Assembly: GCA_009845905.1 (NCBI GenBank)
Contig: VXYS01000009.1
Span: 644,325 to 702,500, forward strand
Source: Gammaproteobacteria bacterium
Lineage (GTDB): Bacteria; Pseudomonadota; Gammaproteobacteria; Steroidobacterales; Foliamicaceae
Reading direction: 5' to 3'
Length of the DNA: 58,176 bases
The position numbers and the translations under genes were made by a program. The notes under the pieces were generated by a model that saw only the letters and a program-made list of their open reading frames with translations, did not search any database and had not been told where the DNA came from. Shown here one piece after another: positions 15,921 to 23,331 of this stretch (position 1 is the first letter of the stretch; every line of letters begins with the position of its first letter).

Positions 15921-16685
15921 ATGAACCCGGTCCTGCGACCGGCAATCCTGCTGTGGTTTGCAGCTTTCCTGACGCTTTCGGCGCAGCCTGTCCGCGCCGA
16001 TGGGGGTCCCGGCAATCCCGGGGAGCCGACCCATTGCGTCGTGCTGCTACACGGCATAGGGGGATTCGCGCTGCTCCTCAAGCCCATGGAATTGAGCCTG
16101 GAGGAGCAGGGCTATTTCGTGGCCAATGTCACTTATCCCTCGCTGGCGGACCCGATCGAATCGCTCGCGGTCGAAGCGGTGGAGGAGGGACTTCAGAGGT
16201 GCTCTGCGCAGGGCCTGTCGCGGATCCACTTCGTGACCCATTCCATGGGAGGAATACTGGTCCGCCAATACCTTTCGCAAGGGTCGATAGCGGGACTTGA
16301 GAGGGTGGTGATGCTGGCTCCCCCCAACCAGGGCAGCCGGTTTGCCGACTATGTGGGCGACAGCCCGCTGGGGAAGTTATATGAACCGGATGCGCTGGCG
16401 CAACTGGGCACCGGCGACGAGTCGGTGCCGCGCCGCCTGGACGCCCCCGATTTCGAACTGGGCGTGATTGCGGGCACCCGTAACCTGAGAAAGCTGATTC
16501 CGGGCGCGCCGTCCGAACCCAGCGACGGCGTGGTCACGGTGGACGAGACGAAGGCGCCCGGAATGAAGGATTTTCTGCTGACGCCGGCTACGCACACGAC
16601 CATCGTCTGGAACGACGAGGTCCAGCGCCAGACGGCGCACTTCCTGCGCAACGGCCGATTCGATCATCCGCGGGAAGGCCGCTGA
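15921..16685 (+). CDS. Secreted lipase-like alpha/beta hydrolase
   Basis: 254 residues with a signal peptide (LLWFAAFLTLSAQPVRA, cleavage about residue 26). The alpha/beta-hydrolase core is clear: oxyanion-hole segment VVLLHGIGG (about 40-48), nucleophile elbow VTHSMGG with Ser near 107, an acidic residue in PSDGVVTVDE, and a His in PATHTTIVWN. The order Ser-Asp-His and the DGVV segment match the EstA/LipA-like triacylglycerol lipase family. Probably periplasmic or exported, acting on an ester or lipid. Confidence 0.82.
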   Translation: MNPVLRPAILLWFAAFLTLSAQPVRADGGPGNPGEPTHCVVLLHGIGGFALLLKPMELSLEEQGYFVANVTYPSLADPIESLAVEAVEEGLQRCSAQGLSRIHFVTHSMGGILVRQYLSQGSIAGLERVVMLAPPNQGSRFADYVGDSPLGKLYEPDALAQLGTGDESVPRRLDAPDFELGVIAGTRNLRKLIPGAPSEPSDGVVTVDETKAPGMKDFLLTPATHTTIVWNDEVQRQTAHFLRNGRFDHPREGR

Positions 16686-16757
16686 TTCGGTTGCATTAGC
16701 AGGGGAAAGCCTGTGAATGGCGCGTGATAGTATCTTCCTTAAGGGAGGGGACATATC

Positions 16758-19226
16758 ATGGCGCGTAATCCGTTTGCGGTCATCACCGCAGTCACTTCGT
16801 TGGTTTTCCTGCCGGGTGCGGGGGCAATCGCCCAGGAACTTGCGCTGGAAGAAATCGTGGTTACGGCCCGAAAGGTTGAGGAAAACCTGATGGAAGTGCC
16901 GCTGGCGGTCACGGCGTTTTCCGCCGACGAACTGGAAGCCATCGACATGGCGCAGTTGACCGACCTTCAGTTGTTCACGCCGAGTTTCAGTTTCACCGAC
17001 CAGGCGGGGGAGGCGGGCGCCCGCAATGACCGGTCCTCCAACTCCCTGACGTTCCGCGGCCTTTACCTGAACGGCAACGTGGGCATCAATGCCGGCGGGC
17101 TGCTGTTCATCGACGGCGCTCCGGTGGTGGGCGCTTTCCTGCCCAGCATTGTCGATACCGAGCGAGTCGAAGTCCTGAAGGGCCCGCAAAGCGCGTACTT
17201 CGGCCGTTCGACTTTCGTCGGCGCCGTTAACTTCGTGATGAAGGAACCCGGCGATGAATTCCGAGGCCGGGTTTCCGCCGAATATGGAGAGTTCGGATCG
17301 AACGAACAGCATGTCATGCTGGAGGGTCCCATCGTCGAGGACACGCTTTCGGCCCGCGTCAGCGGCCGTCACTGGAAACAGGGCGGGTATATCGACAACT
17401 ACGGCCAACCGGGCGAACGCCTCGGCGGACGCACCACCAACTCCATTTCGACGTCGGTGCTGTTCACGCCAACATCCGACCTGAAGGCGAAGCTGTTCGT
17501 CAACTACTTCGAAGACGAGGACTTCCACGGCGCGCAGTTCGCCCTCAAGCAGGATTCCTATAACGGCCGCGCCAACCCGGACGGGACCTGCGATCCCTTG
17601 AGCGCGCCGCTTCGGGAGGGACTGAATCCCAGATCCCGCGCCGCGGGCGGTATCGTCTGCGGCGAGCTGCCGAGCATGGGCGAGCTGGATCCGGCGATCT
17701 TCTCCGCCGATACGGTGATCGATTCGATCCTTGAGAAGACCCTGTTCGATCCGAACCCGAACTGGCCTGCCTTCGATCCCCGCTTCCATCCGGAAGTGGG
17801 CCTCAAGCGGGAGGCGTTCCAGGCCAACCTGCGGATCGATTTCGATCATTCGTCGGGTTATACCTTCACGTCCCTGACGGCGATCCACAAGGACAAGAAC
17901 CAGAACATCATCGACCTGAACTACCGCGACGGTCGAATGCGGCCCAATCCGCTTGCCTTCGTGTTCATCACCCTTCAGGGCCGGACCGATGTGCGGCCGG
18001 ACGCGAACGGAACCATGCTGCTGCAAGGTCAGCAGAGAGACTGGAGCCAGGAGTTGCGTGTTACCTCTCCACAGGACCGGCGCCTGCGTTGGACGGCGGG
18101 CTTCAATTTCACCGACGCTTTTTCCCCGGGGGGAACGGTGTACGGGCAACTGGTCGTGGGGCCGACCTTCGTTGCGGCCAGCATAGAACGCGCGTCCGAA
18201 ACGCCCGCCGTGTTCGGCGCCGCGTACTATGACATCACGCCGAAACTGACCTTGAGCGTCGAAGCGCGCTACCAGCGGGACGAGATCTGGCAGAACACGC
18301 GCCGTGACCGCGTGGGCAATCCGCCCACGGTGCCCTCGGAGTTCAGCACGGAGTTCACCAGCTTCGCACCGCGTGTCTCCCTGGACTACAACTATGCGGA
18401 GAACGCCATGGTTTATGCGCTGTTCTCCCGCGGCTATCGCCCCGGCCGCTTCAATGCGGACCTGGCCACCGAGAGCCAGGCCGTGGTTGATGCGCTGCGC
18501 GCGGTGGCGCCGAGTGCGGGCATAAACATTGATGAAGAAAAGCTGGACAATTACGAAATCGGCTGGAAGACCATGTGGCTGGGCGGCCGCGCCCGGACCA
18601 CGCTGGCGGTGTATTACGACAAATGGCTCAATGGCCAGGTCGGGCAAAACGTTCCCATCGTCGTCGATGGCGTGGCCAACCTGATCAACATCGTTCTCAA
18701 CACCGGCGAGGCGACACTCCGGGGCATCGAGTTCGAGGCGCAGTGGCAGGCAACGGAGAATCTGACGCTGGCCGGCAACTACGGACTCAATGACACCGAG
18801 ATCAATTCCTACAACTGCGTGGACTGCAATAACGTTTACGGCAGCTTCGAAGGAGTGGAGGGCAATGCCCTGCCCGCGGCGCCGCGAATCGCCTGGGCTC
18901 TTTCAGGTCAATACGAGGACAATCTGACCGGCGACTGGAACTGGTACGGCCGGGTGGACTGGGCGCACCAGGGAAGCCGTTACACGGACTTCTCCAATAT
19001 CACGAAGACGGCGCCCTACGACCAAGTCAACCTGCGCCTCGGCGTTCGAACTGAAGCGATCACTGTCGAGGCCTTTGTGCAGAACGCTCTGGACCACGAC
19101 GAGTTCCTGGCCGGTGTGGTCGGCATTGATTTGTTCACCTTCATTCCCGGTCCGATAAAGAATGAGCTGCGGGTCTCCGCTCCCATTCCCCGGAACTACG
19201 GCATTCGCGCTACGTACAACTTCTAG
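16758..19226 (+). CDS. TonB-dependent outer-membrane receptor
   Basis: 822 residues, preceded by AAGGGAGGGG eight bases before the ATG. Signal peptide to about residue 25 (GAGAIAQ), TonB box LEEIVVTARK (30-39), plug domain with RVEVLKGPQSAYFGRSTFVGAVNF at about 135-158, and a barrel ending in RATYNF. A CVDCNNV motif lies in a late extracellular loop. Ligand unknown. Closest in style to the siderophore/complex-substrate receptors abundant in marine and soil Proteobacteria. A palindromic repeat follows immediately and separates it from the convergent lipoprotein gene. Confidence 0.93.
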   Translation: MARNPFAVITAVTSLVFLPGAGAIAQELALEEIVVTARKVEENLMEVPLAVTAFSADELEAIDMAQLTDLQLFTPSFSFTDQAGEAGARNDRSSNSLTFRGLYLNGNVGINAGGLLFIDGAPVVGAFLPSIVDTERVEVLKGPQSAYFGRSTFVGAVNFVMKEPGDEFRGRVSAEYGEFGSNEQHVMLEGPIVEDTLSARVSGRHWKQGGYIDNYGQPGERLGGRTTNSISTSVLFTPTSDLKAKLFVNYFEDEDFHGAQFALKQDSYNGRANPDGTCDPLSAPLREGLNPRSRAAGGIVCGELPSMGELDPAIFSADTVIDSILEKTLFDPNPNWPAFDPRFHPEVGLKREAFQANLRIDFDHSSGYTFTSLTAIHKDKNQNIIDLNYRDGRMRPNPLAFVFITLQGRTDVRPDANGTMLLQGQQRDWSQELRVTSPQDRRLRWTAGFNFTDAFSPGGTVYGQLVVGPTFVAASIERASETPAVFGAAYYDITPKLTLSVEARYQRDEIWQNTRRDRVGNPPTVPSEFSTEFTSFAPRVSLDYNYAENAMVYALFSRGYRPGRFNADLATESQAVVDALRAVAPSAGINIDEEKLDNYEIGWKTMWLGGRARTTLAVYYDKWLNGQVGQNVPIVVDGVANLINIVLNTGEATLRGIEFEAQWQATENLTLAGNYGLNDTEINSYNCVDCNNVYGSFEGVEGNALPAAPRIAWALSGQYEDNLTGDWNWYGRVDWAHQGSRYTDFSNITKTAPYDQVNLRLGVRTEAITVEAFVQNALDHDEFLAGVVGIDLFTFIPGPIKNELRVSAPIPRNYGIRATYNF

Positions 19227-19236
19227 CCGACCCTGC

Positions 19237-19346
19237 GGTCTATGCGCTCCTCCCTCGTGTGTGGAGACGCATAAACCCATCCATGGGGCTCGGCGGCGGC
19301 TGTCCTGCCGCCGACGCTCCACACAGGAGGGAGGAGCGCATAGATC
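19237..19346. repeat. Palindromic repeat, family 1, copy B (forward orientation)
   Basis: 30-nt inverted arms (19237-19266 and 19317-19346) with two mismatches flank a 50-nt core (19267-19316). The core starts ACGCATAAACCCATCCATGG and includes an internal 8-bp hairpin TCGGCGGC/GCCGCCGA. Core sequence is nearly identical to the copy at 35599, but the arms are unrelated. Located between convergent gene ends. Confidence 0.92.
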
Positions 19347-19365
19347 TTTAGCCGGATGTAAGGGG

Positions 19366-20202
19366 TTATTCGATCGGGGAGAGCAGCTCCGGGGCGGTGA
19401 CCAGTTGACGTACGCCGTGCGACTTGGTTTCGTTGAACACGTTGCCCTGCTCGGCCCAGCGGTGCAGGGAGTTGATGTCGAGTCTGGTGCACTGCGGCCG
19501 CACGCTCCAGGTGACCCGCACGGGCGAACAGTTGCTCTGGTCGTACGATGGCCCTGTGGTGGAGCCGCGGAACAGGACCGGCTCGCCGGTCGTGGCGGGA
19601 ATCATCATCGCCTGATGCAGGCCATCGATCATGTTTCCGCCATAGGCCATTGTCATGAAATCCAGCGCCTGCGAATCGTTCACCACAAGGAACACCTGCG
19701 CTTCGACGCGCAAAAGGGGATCGGCGCAACCGTCCGGAACACAGGAACCGAGGCCTTCTCCGGGTGTCGCGGCGCAGGAGGTGTGCACCCAATGCACTTC
19801 GATGGTGTCGCCCGGCTTCACGCCCTTGTAGGCGCCGTCGGCGGGAGCCAGTTCCGCATCGCTTAGGTCGGCCGATGCATTGCAGGCGTATCCGCCGTCT
19901 TCCGCATCGCTCACAAACACGTTGAAACCGGGGCCCTTGTGCTCCGCGTTGGTGTGCGTATGGAGGTTGCACAGGTTCATTTCGCCCGCCGCCGGCGCCA
20001 GCGGGAAGGACTCCGTGTTCAGTCCGTACACGCTGCTGATGTCGCGCGGAGTCTGCGGTCCCATATCGAGGCAAAGCGCCGCTTGGCCTTGCACGGCGGT
20101 CCCGGCGGCAGGCGCCGGATCGGCTGTTTCGGACACCGGTTCGCCGGCGCAGCCGGCAATCAGCATGGCAATGACCAGGCTCACAGGCAAGGGTGCACGC
20201 AT
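19366..20202 (-). CDS. Delta-class carbonic anhydrase-like lipoprotein
   Basis: 278 residues with a lipoprotein signal peptide (lipobox LIAGC, Cys18), so membrane-anchored in the periplasm or outer membrane. The mature part has CLDMGPQTPRDI (44-55), NLCNLHTHTNAEHKG (76-90) with His residues that could bind zinc, VHWVHTSC, and several Cys that may pair. This pattern resembles bacterial proteins annotated as delta-class carbonic anhydrase, which hydrate CO2 reversibly. That assignment comes from recalled motif similarity, not a search. The ATG at 20202 has GGGAG upstream; a longer frame would run through the family 2 repeat and is rejected. Confidence 0.65.
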   Translation of the reverse strand: MRAPLPVSLVIAMLIAGCAGEPVSETADPAPAAGTAVQGQAALCLDMGPQTPRDISSVYGLNTESFPLAPAAGEMNLCNLHTHTNAEHKGPGFNVFVSDAEDGGYACNASADLSDAELAPADGAYKGVKPGDTIEVHWVHTSCAATPGEGLGSCVPDGCADPLLRVEAQVFLVVNDSQALDFMTMAYGGNMIDGLHQAMMIPATTGEPVLFRGSTTGPSYDQSNCSPVRVTWSVRPQCTRLDINSLHRWAEQGNVFNETKSHGVRQLVTAPELLSPIE

Positions 20203-20253
20203 GAAGATGTCTCCCAAAGTCACTCTGAAGGGCAGTATAGTCCGCCGCCCCTG

Positions 20254-20314
20254 GGAGCGAGGGCATGTCCCTCGCGGCGTCTCGCCCTCGTGGAGGACGA
20301 GACGTCCTCGCTCC
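20254..20314. repeat. Palindromic repeat, family 2, copy a
   Basis: Outer inverted arms GGAGCGAGG/CCTCGCTCC enclose two further hairpins: GCGAGGG-CATGT-CCCTCGC and CGTCTCG...CGAGACG. The body matches the copy at 44842 over about 50 nt with a handful of differences. Intergenic, between the lipoprotein start and the VOC gene end. Confidence 0.8.
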
Positions 20315-20325
20315 ACGGGATCCGG

Positions 20326-20784
20326 CTATCCGGGTCGCTGGTTGACTTCGAGGATGAAGCCATCGGGATCGAATATCGTCATCGACCGCATTTGCGCCGG
20401 CTTGCCATCGGCTCCGGTAATGGTGAAGGCGTGGGGCTGGGAGAAAATCCTCGCGCCCGCGGCCTCGCATTCGCGGTGCACGCGGCCCAGGTCCTCGGTG
20501 TGCATGACGATGACGCTGTCGCCGATGCCCACCGCCCGTTCGTCCGGCTCGGGCAGCCTGGGCTCGAGGTGCTCCAGCAGGCCGATCATGCTTCCGGCGG
20601 GGTCCTTGCCCTGCATCATTACCAGCCGGACCCGGTCGCCGGCCCCGGCTGCAGGGTAGCCCGCGCCGGCCATCGTGATCTCCTGGTCAAACGCGGCCGT
20701 GAATCCGAGGACATCGCGGTAGAAGGCCGTCGACCGCTCCACGCTTCGAACCACCAGCGTGGTCCGCTTGACTACCGTGCTCAT
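20326..20784 (-). CDS. VOC-superfamily (glyoxalase/bleomycin-resistance-like) protein
   Basis: 152 residues, one vicinal-oxygen-chelate domain of two beta-alpha-beta-beta-beta units: RTTLVVRSVERSTAFYRDVLGF at the N-terminus and MTIFDPDGFILEVNQ at the C-terminus. His95 (VMHTEDL) and the terminal Glu are candidate metal ligands. Its ATG overlaps the stop of the dihydroorotase-like gene (ATGA), placing it third in a coupled nitrilase-like / amidohydrolase / VOC operon. Function may be ring opening or isomerisation of a heterocycle, but this is speculative. Confidence 0.82.
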   Translation of the reverse strand: MSTVVKRTTLVVRSVERSTAFYRDVLGFTAAFDQEITMAGAGYPAAGAGDRVRLVMMQGKDPAGSMIGLLEHLEPRLPEPDERAVGIGDSVIVMHTEDLGRVHRECEAAGARIFSQPHAFTITGADGKPAQMRSMTIFDPDGFILEVNQRPG

Positions 20785-22157
20785 GGTTTCCCCCCTGAAT
20801 TGCAGACCAGCGCCTGCCCCGACGGTGCCCCGGACAGTTTGCCGTCCTTCCAGGCGACCGCGCCGTTAACGAAAGTCGTGTCGACGCGGGCGCCGAAGCG
20901 ATGGCCTTCCAGCGGCGACCAGCCGCACTTGTAGAGCAGGCTCTTGCTGTCCACTTGCTGTCCGCCCTGCGGATCAACCAGCACGCAGTCCGCGAAATAG
21001 CCTTCGCGCAGAAAGCCGCGATCGGCGATACCGTACAGGCGAGCCGGAGCGTGACAGGCTGCCTCGACCGCACGCTCGACCGTGAAATGGCCGGCGCGGG
21101 CCAGGTCCAGCAGCATGAGCAGCGAATGCTGGACCAGCGGCAGGCCGGCGGGCGCACTAAGGTAGTCGCCCGACTTTTCCTGAGCGGTGTGCGGCGCATG
21201 ATCGGTAGCGATCACGCTGATGCGGCCGTCGGCAAGCGCTTGCCGCAGTGCGGCGCGGTCGGTGGCGGACTTGATCGAGGGATTGCACTTGATCCGGTGT
21301 CCCAGGCGCTCGTAGTCCCCCTGGTCAAACCACAGGTGATGCACGCAGACTTCCGCCGTTACGCTGCCGGCGCTGCGGAGATCTTCCTCAGGATCGAACT
21401 GCTCGAGTTCCTTCGCCGTGGTCAGGTGCAGCACGTGCAGCTTTGCGCCGTGCTTGCGGGCCAGCGACACGGCCAGGCTGGAAGAGCGGTAGCAGCATTC
21501 CGCATCGCGGATATCGGCATGCGCGGCCGCCGGAATCTCTCCGCCGTAGGTTTCTTTCGCCCGGGCCAGTTGTTCTTCGATACGCGTGCGGTCCTCGCAA
21601 TGGGTCGCGATCAGCAGCGGGCAGTTTGCGAAGATGCGCTCGAGCGCCTCGGGTTTCTCCACCAGCAGGTCTCCCGTGGAGGGCCCCATGAAGACTTTCA
21701 CGCCGCAGGCCTCGCTGCCCTTCAGCGCCTGGATTTCCTCAAGGTTGCTTTCGGTGGCTCCCAGGTAGAAGGCGTAATTCCCCCAGGCGCGTCCTTTGGC
21801 GGCGGCGTACTTAGCGGCGAGCCTTTCCCGTGTGACTGTGGCGGGCGAGACATTGGGCATGTCCATGAAGCTGGTGACGCCGCCGGCCACGGCCGCCGAC
21901 GATTCGCTGGCGATGTTTCCCTTGTGCACGTGTCCGGGTTCGCGGAAATGCACCTGGTCGTCGATCAGGCCGGGCAGCAGCCATTTTCCACCCGCATCGA
22001 TCTCGGTAACGGCCCCCCGCGCGCGGGGCGAGCCGCCGATCTGTTCGATGCGATCCCCGCGGATCAGAACGTCCTGCTCGGACCGTCGTCCTTCGTTGAT
22101 CAGGGTCGCGCCCCGAATCAGCGTGTCGCCGCGCCCCTGCGCGACTGTGGAACTCAA
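20781..22157 (-). CDS. Dihydroorotase-like cyclic amidohydrolase
   Basis: 458 residues, amidohydrolase TIM barrel of the dihydroorotase/allantoinase group, hydrolysing a cyclic amide. Metal-site segments are DDQVHFREPG (first His of the usual HxH is Gln), KVFMGPSTG (candidate carboxylated Lys), ATHCED, HVLHLTT and IATDHAPH (Asp ligand). The start is TTG at 22157, overlapping the upstream nitrilase-like stop as TTGA; the frame upstream belongs inside that gene and is rejected. The overlaps on both sides suggest a dedicated catabolic operon, so it may process a hydantoin- or pyrimidine-like ring rather than dihydroorotate. Confidence 0.83.
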   Translation of the reverse strand: MSSTVAQGRGDTLIRGATLINEGRRSEQDVLIRGDRIEQIGGSPRARGAVTEIDAGGKWLLPGLIDDQVHFREPGHVHKGNIASESSAAVAGGVTSFMDMPNVSPATVTRERLAAKYAAAKGRAWGNYAFYLGATESNLEEIQALKGSEACGVKVFMGPSTGDLLVEKPEALERIFANCPLLIATHCEDRTRIEEQLARAKETYGGEIPAAAHADIRDAECCYRSSSLAVSLARKHGAKLHVLHLTTAKELEQFDPEEDLRSAGSVTAEVCVHHLWFDQGDYERLGHRIKCNPSIKSATDRAALRQALADGRISVIATDHAPHTAQEKSGDYLSAPAGLPLVQHSLLMLLDLARAGHFTVERAVEAACHAPARLYGIADRGFLREGYFADCVLVDPQGGQQVDSKSLLYKCGWSPLEGHRFGARVDTTFVNGAVAWKDGKLSGAPSGQALVCNSGGKP

Positions 22158-23215
22158 AGCAGCCCCGCCTTGGCGAGCCGCTCGATGTCCGCGGCCAGGC
22201 CGGCGCGCAGTTCGCCGACTTCGGGCGTTCGCACGCCGCCGTCGGCATCGAGCAGGCTTCTGCCGGTGCGCATGACCCGCTCCGCGTAGGTGGAGGCAAA
22301 TGCCTGCATCGGCATTCTCACCAGGGTGTTGGTCATGCCGCCCATGCGCCTGCGGGCGCGCAGGGCCGCAAGGTCGATGCAGGCATGCGCGACCATGCTT
22401 TCGCCGCCGGGGGCCGCTTCGGCCAGAACATGACCCTCGAAGTCCACCACCTTGGACATGCCCGTGGTCGAATGCGTGGGGATCGCCAGGTTTTCCAGCC
22501 AGGCCGAATTGGCGCTCACCACGTAGGCGATGTTCTCGACCGCCCGCGAGCGCCTCGCAATCTCCTTGCCGGTGATGCGGTTGCTGCCCGCCTCGCTGGT
22601 CGGATGCACGAAGATTTCCGCGCCGCGTACGGCGTGGGCGCGGGCGATCTCGGGATAGAGGATTTCCTCGGAGGCAATCGCGGCGATACGTCCCAGCGGC
22701 GTGTCCGCAACCGGAAATACGCCGTCCTCGCCGTACAGGTCCAGGTAGGCATCCCACACGTCGAAGGGCGTGGGGGCATTCAGCGAAATCATGCGCCTAT
22801 AGCGCAATATGACCTCGCCGGACGGATCGATGAGAAAGCAGGTCTGGAAGAACAGCTCCGGAAAGGCCGGGTCGGTTTCGTAGCAATTGCCCGCCAGGTA
22901 AATGGAATGGCGAACGGCAATCCTTGACAGTTCCTCGTATTCCTCGCCTTTCGGGTCCAGCGCCGCATTGTGCCGCCACTGTTCGATCGGCGCGCCCAGC
23001 GGGAAGCCGGTCAACGAATACTCGGGCAGTACGACGAGCCGCGGAGCCTCTCCAATGTATTGGAGCGTGAAGGCGCAGCCTCCGGCAACCGAGCGCGCGG
23101 TGCGCTTGAGGTTCGTGCGCATCAACTCGCGCGCCTCCTCCCGGGTCTCGCACTCGCTGACCGTCAGCGAGCCGGTCTGCAAGGCAAGGGCGGTGTATCG
23201 ATCCAGATCAGCCAT
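22154..23215 (-). CDS. Nitrilase-superfamily protein with altered catalytic triad
   Basis: 353 residues, carbon-nitrogen hydrolase fold. Glu of the triad is present in VVLPEYSLTG (about 61-70). At the usual Lys position the sequence reads LRYRRMISL (Arg for Lys), and at the nucleophile position RIAAIASEEILYPEIAR has Ser where the family has Cys (ICYD). The following RGAEIFVHPTS is normal. It may therefore be a non-catalytic or repurposed member. First gene of the coupled operon with the dihydroorotase-like and VOC genes. The ATG at 23215 faces the plus-strand oxidoreductase cluster across a 116-nt divergent gap. Confidence 0.8.
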   Translation of the reverse strand: MADLDRYTALALQTGSLTVSECETREEARELMRTNLKRTARSVAGGCAFTLQYIGEAPRLVVLPEYSLTGFPLGAPIEQWRHNAALDPKGEEYEELSRIAVRHSIYLAGNCYETDPAFPELFFQTCFLIDPSGEVILRYRRMISLNAPTPFDVWDAYLDLYGEDGVFPVADTPLGRIAAIASEEILYPEIARAHAVRGAEIFVHPTSEAGSNRITGKEIARRSRAVENIAYVVSANSAWLENLAIPTHSTTGMSKVVDFEGHVLAEAAPGGESMVAHACIDLAALRARRRMGGMTNTLVRMPMQAFASTYAERVMRTGRSLLDADGGVRTPEVGELRAGLAADIERLAKAGLL

Positions 23216-23331
23216 GGCTCAATTATCGCCGCTAATCCGTTCTCCGGGCCAGAAATATTTTCCATGCGAAGGCTGCCCAACTTGTATAATTCAAAGTCCA
23301 AGCATCCGGTCGTTCCTCCCGCGGGGCTTGC

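Noticed and set aside
14363..16757. Cobalamin riboswitch or Fur box upstream of the TonB receptors
   Set aside because: No conserved B12-box-like sequence or GATAATGATAATCATTATC-like match was visible.
16377..18647. Long minus-strand open frame opposite the second TonB receptor
   Set aside because: Low-complexity Arg/Gly/Val sequence with no motif; the plus-strand product is an obvious receptor.
23262..23290. Promoter with TATAAT at 23285 before the flavoprotein gene
   Set aside because: No acceptable -35 at 16-18 nt spacing, so not listed as a feature.
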